A DNA stretch of 16,966 nucleotides from JBPCPM01 sp050999155 (GTDB taxonomy: Bacteria > Actinomycetota > Thermoleophilia > Solirubrobacterales > 70-9). Below the pieces are notes generated by a model. That model was not told the DNA's origin, did no database searches, and saw nothing but the letters and a program-made list of their open reading frames with translations. How positions within the stretch are numbered: the first letter of the stretch is position 1; each line of letters opens with the position of its first letter. The stretch spans positions 1 through 16,966 of the forward strand of contig JBPCPM010000029.1 of NCBI GenBank assembly GCA_050999155.1. The letters are read 5' to 3'. This document shows positions 1 to 6,068 of the stretch, in pieces. The translations under genes were made by a program, and so were the position numbers.

Positions 1-132
1 GTCCTCAGCCGATCGCCTGAGGGCTCTGCCACACTGGCTGCACCACTACAACGAGCGCAGACCCCCCACAGCTCAATCGGAGACCAACCCCCGATCAGCC
101 GCGTTCACAACGTCTCCGGTCACGACAGCTAG
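1..132 (+). pseudogene. IS481-family transposase, frameshifted C-terminal fragment
   Basis: The C-terminal end of an integrase-core (DDE) transposase is split over two frames. The frame starting at base 2 reads a run with LPHWLHHYNERRP. The frame starting at base 67 continues with HSSIGDQPPISRVHNVSGHDS and a TAG stop at 130-132. Joined, they give the usual IS481-family ending (LHHYN..RPHSSIG..PPISR..N..G.DS). The shift lies in a run of six C at 62-67; one more C or two fewer would restore the frame. The upstream part lies outside the window. The terminal repeat expected after the stop is missing because the next element begins at the stop codon. The family call rests on recognised C-terminal motifs only; the break is seen directly. 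Confidence 0.8.
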
Positions 133-1412
133 GAGCCCGTTGAACTTTCGGCCGCCGCGAGGTGGTCGAGTTCGGCGAGGCAGCAGGTGAGTTGGTCGAG
201 TAGGCCGGGGATGGCGGCGTGAGGGGTGCCGTTCGCGCCGGTCTGGCCGTGCGAGCGGGCTTGTTGGGCGGTCAGGAGGCGCTTGAGGTTGATCGCGGTC
301 GCCGCGGCGAGGAGCTGGAGCTGGGTCTTGCGGGTGCCGCGGCATCTCGCTCGTCGCATCCCGTGGTGTTTGAGCTCTGAGATCGCGCCTTCGGCGTGGG
401 CCTGGCGATCGATCGCGGCATCGCGGCCGACCGGCGTTCGCATCCGTGCTCGGGCGGCCTCGGCAGCCAGATGTCGGGCGCCGGGCTGGGGTGGGATCAG
501 CGCCGTCGCCTTGAGCGAATCGAGGGTGGCGTAGCTGGCCTGGCTCGCGTAGCCGGCGTCAGCGCCGACCTCCTTCGCGGCGTGCCCGGCAAACCGCGCC
601 CGGCCGATCAGCGGCTCGAGCGCGTCGGCCTCCGAGCCGGCAGCTGACTCGGCCTCGACCGCGACGATCACCCGCGCCTTGGGGTCGACCGCGACCTGCG
701 CGCGATGCACAAGGTGGATGCGATGGCCGGGCTTGTGACGCAGCTTGGCATCCGGATCAGAGCGCGACACCGCCGTCGCGTTCGATGCTGTGCGCTTGGG
801 CGTCGGCCCCGTGCGTGGCTCAGCCAACGCCAGCTTCGGCCGCGCCGGCCGCTCCTCGACGGCCTCGTGCCCGCCTCCCTCGTCAACGGTGTCCTCGACA
901 AGCGACAGTTCGGCGCGCAGACTCTTCAGCGCCGCGTCGGCCTCGACATGCGTGGCATCGACCAGCAGCCGCCGCCCACCGACCAGGCCAGCTTCGGTGC
1001 ACTGGCGCAGCACCGCCGTGAACAACTGCTCGAACACCGAAGAGTCCGCAAACCGCTTGGTCTGGGCATGACTGAACGTCGAATGGTCCGGGAGCTGCTC
1101 GGTCAGCCCGAACCCGAGAAACCGACGAATGGACATGTCCGTCGCCGCCGTCTTGAGCACCGCCCGCATCGACGGCAACCCCCGCCACGCCAACACCAAC
1201 GCGAGCTTGACCAGCACCGCAGGATCGGTCCCAAGCCGCCCGGCGCCGCCGGGCCGGTAAAACGGCCGCGCCGTCTCCCGCACATGCTCCCAATCGACCA
1301 GCGCCTCGATCCGACGCAACTCGTCCTCCACCGGAACAAAATCGTCCAAACAGACCATCTGCACCTGCCTGGTTTCCTCGCCCGACCGAACCGCAAACGC
1401 CGTGAGTGCCAT
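129..1412 (-). CDS. IS5/IS1182-family transposase
   Basis: A 427-residue DDE transposase that cuts and joins the ends of the surrounding element. The N-terminal part (about 27-125) is the DUF772-like region: PVEDELRRIEALVDW, then a TDP.VLVKL stretch, FLGFGL and LPDHSTFS. The DDE_Tnp_1 core follows, with D152 in LLVDATHV, D285 in VGADAGYAS and E341 in AEGAISELKHHGMRRARCRG. A low-complexity insert (about 165-225) separates the first D from the rest. I chose the ATG at 1412 because GGGGAG lies nine bases upstream; a GTG at 1418 is in frame too. The stop codon TAG is formed with the flanking CTAG and not by the element itself. No frameshift or missing catalytic residue is seen, so it may be active. 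Confidence 0.9.
   Translation of the reverse strand: MALTAFAVRSGEETRQVQMVCLDDFVPVEDELRRIEALVDWEHVRETARPFYRPGGAGRLGTDPAVLVKLALVLAWRGLPSMRAVLKTAATDMSIRRFLGFGLTEQLPDHSTFSHAQTKRFADSSVFEQLFTAVLRQCTEAGLVGGRRLLVDATHVEADAALKSLRAELSLVEDTVDEGGGHEAVEERPARPKLALAEPRTGPTPKRTASNATAVSRSDPDAKLRHKPGHRIHLVHRAQVAVDPKARVIVAVEAESAAGSEADALEPLIGRARFAGHAAKEVGADAGYASQASYATLDSLKATALIPPQPGARHLAAEAARARMRTPVGRDAAIDRQAHAEGAISELKHHGMRRARCRGTRKTQLQLLAAATAINLKRLLTAQQARSHGQTGANGTPHAAIPGLLDQLTCCLAELDHLAAAESSTGS
133..154 (+). repeat. Terminal inverted repeat, transposase 3' side
   Basis: The sequence is GAGCCCGTTGAACTTTCGGC plus two more bases. Set against the reverse complement of 1435-1456 it matches at GAGC, GTTGAA, TTTCG and CCG, with four mismatches. 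It begins directly after CTAG. Confidence 0.85.
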
Positions 1413-1434
1413 GCCCACAGGCTCCCCGTCAACC

Positions 1435-1456
1435 CGGACGAAACTTCAACAAGCTC
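1435..1456 (-). repeat. Terminal inverted repeat, transposase 5' side
   Basis: Read on the minus strand it begins GAGCTTGTTGAAGTTTCGTC, the partner of the repeat at 133-154. It lies about 20 bp upstream of the transposase start and probably overlaps its promoter. Confidence 0.85.
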
Positions 1457-1460
1457 CTAG

Positions 1461-2015
1461 GCGCCCGAAGAAGAACGCGGTCCCTCCCCGAAACGCCCCG
1501 GCTTCGAGCACCGCCAACCCGCGGTCAGTCGCAAAGGTTCGCGAGACCTCATGAAACGCGGTGAACAGTGTGTAGAGACGGTCATAGTAGAGCTTGGTCC
1601 GTCCTTGGCTCCGGACCTCGCTCGCCACAGCCATGAACTCGGGGTCGTCGAGTCCGGTGGTGACCTTCTTGGACTGCGCGCTGAAGTATCGCGGCGCGTA
1701 GGCGTGGTCGGGGGACCGAGGAAACACCTCAAGACCTCGCCTCGCGTGTGCCCGGTGGACGGCGTTGGGCTGCCGGCGCGCTGCCGGCTCCAGCAACCGG
1801 GCCAGCAAGGCCGAGACGGGACGGACGACCAGCAGGACACGCGCAAGCGCGACCGGGCGCCGGGGCAGCCTTGCTGGTCGGCGGGCTGGCGAAAATGCGC
1901 GGCGTCCGAACGGGACCGTCGGCGGTGCGTCCGCTTCGACCCACGAGTGACCCCCTCCGACCGTAGGTGAGGACCTCGGAACGCTGTCAACGCTGCCGCG
2001 GCTCGGATCGGTCAC
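1461..2015 (-). pseudogene. Class I SAM methyltransferase, 3' end removed by IS
   Basis: The minus-strand frame codes for about 185 residues and ends where the insertion sequence begins. Its last third reads like the start of a class I methyltransferase domain: a helical stretch (TKLYYDRLYTLFTAFHEVSR) and then the SAM-binding motif I (LAVLEAGAFRGGTAFFFGRL). The frame passes into the element and stops after four foreign codons. Motifs II-IV are missing, so the product should be inactive. The first 80 residues are basic, Ala/Arg/Pro-rich and less convincing; the true start may be further in than the GTG at 2015. Its position next to sugar genes suggests it once modified a surface glycan, but that is inference. 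The missing half is not on the other side of the element. Confidence 0.68.
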
Positions 2016-2047
2016 CGACTGCTCGGGCAGTGTTCAAGCGGGCGCAT

Positions 2048-2083
2048 GGTGGAGGCGATCATGGGTGCTCCACCTCGATCGCC
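2048..2083. repeat. Overlapping inverted repeats between the broken methyltransferase and moaX
   Basis: GGTGGAG (2048-2054) pairs with CTCCACC (2068-2074), and GGCGATC (2054-2060) pairs with GATCGCC (2077-2083). The two hairpins share bases and exclude each other. There is no U-run after either. The rest of 2016-2148 holds nothing else I recognise. Confidence 0.4.
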
Positions 2084-2148
2084 AGCGACAGGCTCGCAGA
2101 TCGACATGACGGCCGAGGTGAGCATGCCTCGAAGCGCTCGGAGGTCGC

Positions 2149-2817
2149 TCAGGCGCCCGGGTCGTCAGGGCCCGGAACCGTGCCCTTGACCCAGCGTGCC
2201 CCGTCTCCATCAATCTCGCGCTTGAAGATCGGGGCCTCGGCCTTGACACGGTCGATCAGCGCGCGCGCACACGCAAAGGTCTCCTCGCGGTGTCGCCCCG
2301 AGACGCAAACCAGCACGCTCGGTTCCGAAAGCGCCACGGTCCCGACCCGGTGTTGCACGGCGATCGCGCACACGCCATGGCGCTCGTGCTCCTGGCGGGA
2401 GATGTCGAGGATGCGCTCGGTGGCCATCTCCTCGTACGCCTCGTATTCGAGCTGGTCCACATCGCGGGTCATTCCCTCGAAGGTGACCAGCGCGCCGGCT
2501 TCGGAACGCACCACGCGTCGCCGCAACCCGGCCACGTCGAGCGCGCCGACGGTAACGCGGACATAGATATCCGCATCAGCGTCCTCGGTCCCGCCACTGA
2601 TCGGCGGCACCAGGGCCAGCTCGTCTCCGTCGGTGATCGGATCGGAGCGCTCCGCGTAGCGTCGGTTGACAGCCATCACGACCGGCAGCCCCTCGACGAC
2701 ATCGTCGAGCGCGGCGATCGCGTCGCCAACGGTGGCTGGCTCCTGCAGCCGTACGTTCACGCTCGGCGCCCCCGCCCGCTCGCGGAGAACGGCGAACAAC
2801 TTGACCTCCACCTCCAT
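2149..2817 (-). CDS. moaX: MoaD-MoaE fusion, molybdopterin synthase (MoaX)
   Basis: Both subunits of molybdopterin synthase in one 222-residue chain. The enzyme adds two sulfurs to cyclic pyranopterin monophosphate to make molybdopterin. Residues 1-76 are the ubiquitin-like MoaD part (KLFAVLRERAG near the start; DGDELALVPPISGG at its end). Residues 83-212 are MoaE, with FEGMTRD (113-119), a VQHRVGTVALSEPSVLVCVSG run, and lysines K192 and K199 spaced seven apart as in the MoaE active site. The MoaD Gly-Gly (75-76), whose free C-terminus normally carries the thiocarboxylate, is internal and followed by Thr. Mycobacterial MoaX is known to be cleaved after this Gly-Gly, and the same is likely here. 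No other cofactor gene is nearby. The start is supported by a -10 hexamer six bases upstream. Confidence 0.93.
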   Translation of the reverse strand: MEVEVKLFAVLRERAGAPSVNVRLQEPATVGDAIAALDDVVEGLPVVMAVNRRYAERSDPITDGDELALVPPISGGTEDADADIYVRVTVGALDVAGLRRRVVRSEAGALVTFEGMTRDVDQLEYEAYEEMATERILDISRQEHERHGVCAIAVQHRVGTVALSEPSVLVCVSGRHREETFACARALIDRVKAEAPIFKREIDGDGARWVKGTVPGPDDPGA

Positions 2818-2823
2818 GAGCTG

Positions 2824-2829
2824 ATCCTA
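2824..2829 (-). promoter_or_regulatory. -10 hexamer TAGGAT of moaX
   Basis: On the minus strand TAGGAT stands six bases before the ATG of moaX. With transcription starting 6-7 bases after a -10, the mRNA would begin at the start codon. No Shine-Dalgarno fits in between. Confidence 0.6.
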
Positions 2830-2830
2830 G

Positions 2831-2845
2831 GCCGGAGGCTCCGGC
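2831..2845. repeat. Perfect 15-bp palindrome in the moaX promoter
   Basis: GCCGGAG-G-CTCCGGC, 7-bp arms around one base, begins two bases upstream of the moaX -10 and fills the spacer towards the -35. This is where a repressor would sit. A transcript hairpin is possible only for messages starting further upstream. Confidence 0.5.
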
Positions 2846-2909
2846 GACGCCGCCAGAACCTGAGCAAGAACGGTCGGACCCGACCACGAGCCGGCGGCGA
2901 GACGGTCGA

Positions 2910-2915
2910 TACGCT
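2910..2915 (+). promoter_or_regulatory. -10 hexamer TACGCT of the RmlC-like epimerase gene
   Basis: TACGCT is followed by six bases and the GTG start at 2922. This is the same spacing as at moaX, which is transcribed away from it, and it implies a leaderless mRNA. Confidence 0.5.
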
Positions 2916-2921
2916 GGGCGT

Positions 2922-3521
2922 GTGTCGTCGTTGCCACCAGCGGACCACGACGGTCACCATCGCCTCCCGAGCGGCGTCCACCTGCGGGAGCTGACCCCCC
3001 ACGCCGACGAACGCGGCTCGTTTACCGAGATCTTTCGGCAGCGGTGGGATCCGAGCGTCACTCCGATCCAATGGAACGCTGTGCGCTCAGAGGCCGGGGT
3101 GCTGCGAGGCGTGCACGCCCACCTCCACCACGCCGACTACCTCACCGTTCCCCTCGGCCGGGCGACGATCGGCCTGCGAGACCTGCGGCCCTCGTCACGG
3201 ACCTACGGTTCCAGCACGATGGTCGAGCTCGGCGACACCCATCCTGCGGCCCTGGTCATTCCTCCCGGCGTCGCCCACGGATTTTACTTCCACACTCCCT
3301 CGCTCCATGTGTACGCGGTCAGCTGTTACTGGGACCGGGCCGATGAGCTCGGGTGCCGCTGGGACGATCCGGCGCTGGAGATCGACTGGCCTTCCCGGCC
3401 CCGGCTGGTCTCCGAGCGAGATGCGGCGCTCGGCACCGTGGCAGATCTCGAGCGAGCAATCGCCACCGGATCACCCACCCAAAGCGTGCGTGTCTGGGAG
3501 GCAGATCCAGGGCCAGGATGA
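2922..3521 (+). CDS. dTDP-4-dehydrorhamnose 3,5-epimerase family protein (RmlC-like)
   Basis: A 199-residue cupin of the RmlC family, which inverts C3 and C5 of dTDP-4-keto-6-deoxyglucose on the way to rhamnose and related sugars. Family marks are DERGSFTEIF (29-38), VLRGVHAH with the catalytic-type His (about 65), VIPPGVAHGF (112-121), the Tyr-containing HVYAVSCYW stretch (129-137), and the closing CRWDDPALEIDWP, which is strongly diagnostic. The Lys that usually follows the catalytic His in true RmlC is not obvious (HADYLTVPLG instead), so the sugar made may differ or only one carbon may be epimerised. There are no rmlA, rmlB or rmlD genes in the window. It diverges from moaX and converges on the oxidoreductase gene with 34 bp between. 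The GTG start is set by the -10 six bases upstream. Confidence 0.83.
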   Translation: MSSLPPADHDGHHRLPSGVHLRELTPHADERGSFTEIFRQRWDPSVTPIQWNAVRSEAGVLRGVHAHLHHADYLTVPLGRATIGLRDLRPSSRTYGSSTMVELGDTHPAALVIPPGVAHGFYFHTPSLHVYAVSCYWDRADELGCRWDDPALEIDWPSRPRLVSERDAALGTVADLERAIATGSPTQSVRVWEADPGPG

Positions 3522-3555
3522 ATGCCGACGAGGCGACTACCTGTCGCGAGCCCGG

Positions 3556-4473
3556 TCAGTGTCGGCCGGCCGGCACGAGCCCAGCAAGCTGGCGAAGCTC
3601 GTCGACGCGCGTGACGATCTGTGCAGCCTCGGCGGCGCCGGACCTCGGGGGTGGTCCTCCCTCCAGGTGCTCGAGAAAGGTGCGCAGCTCGCGGAGCAGC
3701 GGCATCTCCTGGGAAACCGGCTGCCACCGCGGCTCGGCGGTGAAGGGCGGTCGAGCGATCCCGATCGCGTCCGCGTAGCTCCCCGACAACCAGGCCACGC
3801 CGTCCTGGCCCACCACCCGGACGTCGCGGTGGGTCCTGTGCGAACTTGCCGACACCTGGACCGTCGCCCACGGAGCAGGACCCAGATGGCCGATCAACCC
3901 CCAGACCGCGTCATCGACTACCTCGGCTACCGCCGCACGAGCCGCAGGCAGCACGCCGAGGATCTCGAACACGATCGACAAGTCGTGCGGGGCGAGGATC
4001 CACACCGGGTCGACGTCCCGATGGCGATTGCCCCACCCGACCCGCACGGTGTGGATCCCGACGGGTTCACCCAGCCCACCTGAGCCGAGGAGGTCCCTCA
4101 ACGCCTCGATTCCCGGGTGATACCGCCACTTGTCCATCACGAACAGGCGGTCCGGGGCCGCGCCAGCGAGCCGAGCGGCCACCTGGGGGTCTGGAGCGAG
4201 CGGTTTCTCGCAGAAGATCGGGACGGCCCGATCCAGGACCGAGTCGATGATCGAGGCGTGGGTGGCCGTCGGGGTGGCGACGATGACGCCCTGCACCGGG
4301 GCAAGTTCTTCGAGCGTGCCGATCACCGCGTCGGCACCCCCCTCATGGGCCGCCCGACGGCCGGCCGGGCTTTGGGCGACAACATCCACCCGCGCGCCGA
4401 GCGCCTTGAGATCACGCAGGATCAGCCGACCCCAGGCCCCGCACCCAACCAGTCCTATGTGCCATCGGGCCAC
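3556..4473 (-). CDS. Gfo/Idh/MocA family NAD(P)-dependent oxidoreductase
   Basis: A 305-residue sugar or nucleotide-sugar dehydrogenase/reductase. The N-terminal Rossmann fold opens with IGLVGCGAWGR (GxGxxG, about 6-16), followed by VIVATPTATHASI. EKP at 89-91 is the conserved Lys motif of the family. A second conserved pair, H163-D164 in LAPHDLSIV, matches the catalytic His-Asp position. The C-terminal half is the usual alpha/beta substrate domain. Neighbours (two RmlC-like cupins and a glycosyltransferase) suggest oxidation or reduction of a keto-sugar linked to a nucleotide, but the exact substrate cannot be read from the sequence. It starts with GTG, nine bases after TAGGCT, and lies 80 bp downstream of the second cupin gene, so it may have its own promoter as well as read-through from upstream. 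Confidence 0.88.
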   Translation of the reverse strand: MARWHIGLVGCGAWGRLILRDLKALGARVDVVAQSPAGRRAAHEGGADAVIGTLEELAPVQGVIVATPTATHASIIDSVLDRAVPIFCEKPLAPDPQVAARLAGAAPDRLFVMDKWRYHPGIEALRDLLGSGGLGEPVGIHTVRVGWGNRHRDVDPVWILAPHDLSIVFEILGVLPAARAAVAEVVDDAVWGLIGHLGPAPWATVQVSASSHRTHRDVRVVGQDGVAWLSGSYADAIGIARPPFTAEPRWQPVSQEMPLLRELRTFLEHLEGGPPPRSGAAEAAQIVTRVDELRQLAGLVPAGRH

Positions 4474-4482
4474 CGCGCGTTC

Positions 4483-4488
4483 AGCCTA
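4483..4488 (-). promoter_or_regulatory. -10 hexamer TAGGCT of the Gfo/Idh oxidoreductase gene
   Basis: On the minus strand TAGGCT is followed by nine bases and GTG at 4473. It occupies most of the short gap behind the upstream cupin gene and implies a very short or absent leader. Confidence 0.5.
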
Positions 4489-4553
4489 CCCAGGCTCCGA
4501 GCGGTCGGGCGGAGAGCGATGGGCACTGCCGCGCGGATGGGATCGCGTACCGG

Positions 4554-5129
4554 TTACGAGTCGGCGAGCGTCCAGTCGAACGCGATCTCCCCGCCGTGGG
4601 GATCGATGCGGTACTTGTCGGGGTCTTGGTGTCGAAAGGGTTCGGTGGGGAAGTTCATCAACGCGGCCTCGGTGTCACCGAAGTTCTGGTCGGCGTGCCA
4701 GACCCCGGGCGGGATGCGCAGCAACCCGGTCGAGGCATCTGCGAACCAAAACTGGTTGAACCGTCCCTGGGTCGGGGAGTTGACACGGCCGTCGTAGAGA
4801 ACCACGCGGACATCGCCGTCGGTATGGAAGTAGCGGTCGGCCTGGATCTTGTGCATCCCCCACCCCTTGATCCGCCCTCGTGCGACCGTGATCCGGTACG
4901 CGTAGACGACGGGCTCCTGCCAGAAGGGATGGTCGAAGTTGATCGCCTCGACCAGGGAGCCACGGTGGTCAACATGCGGGGTGAGCCGCTCGCAGGCGAC
5001 CCCCTCGATAAGAGTCCCGATCGGCCGGCCACCAGAGTCACGGCTTGGCTCGTCGCGCTCACCCCCTGGCTCGACCTGCAGATGAGGGATCGCACCGCCG
5101 GGCGAGTCGCCTCTGTCGGAGCGTTCCAT
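4554..5129 (-). CDS. Second RmlC-like cupin, nucleotide-sugar epimerase family
   Basis: 191 residues. The first 45 are hydrophilic and probably disordered. The cupin core runs from about 47: ERLTPHVDHRGSLVEA (DxRG of the family), then IKGWGMHKIQADRYFHTDG, where H93 takes the place of the catalytic His after the RG/KG motif, RIPPGVWHADQNF (138-150), and a closing DPDKYRIDPHGGEIAFDW. This is more diverged than the RmlC-like protein at 2922-3521 and resembles the sugar-isomerase/epimerase side of the family. Its substrate is unknown; the surrounding genes argue for an activated sugar. The ATG start is supported by TAGGCT eight bases upstream. The gene follows the glycosyltransferase by 21 bp and very likely shares its transcript. 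Confidence 0.8.
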   Translation of the reverse strand: MERSDRGDSPGGAIPHLQVEPGGERDEPSRDSGGRPIGTLIEGVACERLTPHVDHRGSLVEAINFDHPFWQEPVVYAYRITVARGRIKGWGMHKIQADRYFHTDGDVRVVLYDGRVNSPTQGRFNQFWFADASTGLLRIPPGVWHADQNFGDTEAALMNFPTEPFRHQDPDKYRIDPHGGEIAFDWTLADS

Positions 5130-5137
5130 CCTGCGCG

Positions 5138-5143
5138 AGCCTA
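5138..5143 (-). promoter_or_regulatory. -10 hexamer TAGGCT of the second cupin gene
   Basis: On the minus strand TAGGCT (within TAGTAGGCT) lies eight bases before the ATG at 5129, inside the 21-bp gap behind the glycosyltransferase gene. It would let the two downstream sugar genes be transcribed apart from the glycosyltransferase. Confidence 0.5.
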
Positions 5144-5150
5144 CTACCGC

Positions 5151-6068
5151 TCAACGGTCCAAGCGGCGGCTCGATCTCGCCGACCGGTCGCTCCCTCGTA
5201 AGCGCCGTTCGAACCGACCCATGGCCCTTGATGCTCGACCGCGCGGACTTGCCAGCCACGCCCGGCGTTGCTTCTCCCGCCGCAACGCCTCGGTCCGCAG
5301 CCGATCCATCTCACGGCGACCGGTCACCGCGCAGGCCATTGCGTACAACTCGCCGCGTAGCAGGGGATCCTCGATCATGGCAGCCCACCGACGCATCTCA
5401 GCCAGCCGGGCATCGATCGTCATGTGCTCGCGTGTCTTGCTCGGAAGCTGCAGGACGGTGGGTCGCGTCTCGAACCGGGAAGTGGCGCCCGACTCGAGCA
5501 GCTGCTGCCACATGTAGATGTCGGTGGCCGTCCCCATCGGGGTTGTACGCCACCCGTGCGGCAGCGACCGGTACAGCTCGACCGAGTGAGCGACGAATGA
5601 CAGGCCCACGGTTCCGCGCCCCGCAAAGACCCTGGACCATATCGCGGGGCTCGAGAAGTCCGTCGACCTCAGCCCCGTGATCTCGCCGGGTGTGGAGGAC
5701 ACCAATCCCGCGGACGTCACGAGATCCGCCTCCCCCATGGCGGCCAGCGCCGTCTCCACGTGATCGGGAAACCACAGGTCGTCGTCGGACAGGTACATGA
5801 CCGTCCGGCCCCGGGCGTGCTGGAGTGCGGTGTGGCGGTGCAGCTCACCGTGCCGCGGGCCCTTCGGGTTGTCGAAAAAGCGCACGCGGTCGTCTCCGGC
5901 ACGGAGCTCCGCCACCACCTCGCGCGTGACCTCGGGCACCCCGTCGCCGACGATCACCAGCTCCAGATCTTCGATGGTTTGGGCTAGCGCGCTACGCGCC
6001 GCGAGCTCCAAGAGGGAGCCGTGGTCGTGCGTGGGGATCAGGACCGTCGCCTGTACCGACGGCGTCAC
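5151..6068 (-). CDS. Family 2 glycosyltransferase
   Basis: A 305-residue GT-A fold transferase that moves a sugar from a nucleotide donor. It opens with ATVLIPTHDHGSLLELAARSAL, the standard GT2 start, followed by ELVIVGDGVP and the donor/metal-binding acidic run YLSDDDLWF (D95-D97). No membrane segments are seen, so it acts on the cytoplasmic side. The last 60 residues are strongly basic and may bind membrane or lipid carrier. The start is the GTG at 6068: its GTGA overlaps the stop of the PAP2 gene, a classic coupling arrangement, and the GT2 fold begins about seven residues later. The same frame stays open far upstream against two other genes, but that part is not coding. The acceptor is unknown. 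Confidence 0.88.
   Translation of the reverse strand: MTPSVQATVLIPTHDHGSLLELAARSALAQTIEDLELVIVGDGVPEVTREVVAELRAGDDRVRFFDNPKGPRHGELHRHTALQHARGRTVMYLSDDDLWFPDHVETALAAMGEADLVTSAGLVSSTPGEITGLRSTDFSSPAIWSRVFAGRGTVGLSFVAHSVELYRSLPHGWRTTPMGTATDIYMWQQLLESGATSRFETRPTVLQLPSKTREHMTIDARLAEMRRWAAMIEDPLLRGELYAMACAVTGRREMDRLRTEALRREKQRRAWLASPRGRASRAMGRFERRLRGSDRSARSSRRLDR

Larger units (their letters stand above)
129..1460 (-). mobile_element. Complete IS5/IS1182-type insertion sequence with CTAG flanks
   Basis: The element carries one transposase gene and is bounded by 22-bp inverted repeats at 133-154 and 1435-1456 that match at 18 of 22 positions. CTAG stands immediately outside both ends (129-132 and 1457-1460). 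This fits the IS5 group, which targets and duplicates a YTAR tetranucleotide; because CTAG is palindromic, a 2-bp TA duplication cannot be excluded. The element proper is about 1.32 kb. It interrupts a methyltransferase gene on its right and abuts an IS481 transposase remnant on its left, so it sits in a spot of repeated insertion. It looks intact and recent: the reading frame is open throughout. Confidence 0.88.

Noticed and set aside
705..1460. A 251-codon plus-strand frame across the insertion sequence.
   Set aside because: It is Arg/Pro/His-rich and antisense to the transposase, which has all DDE motifs.
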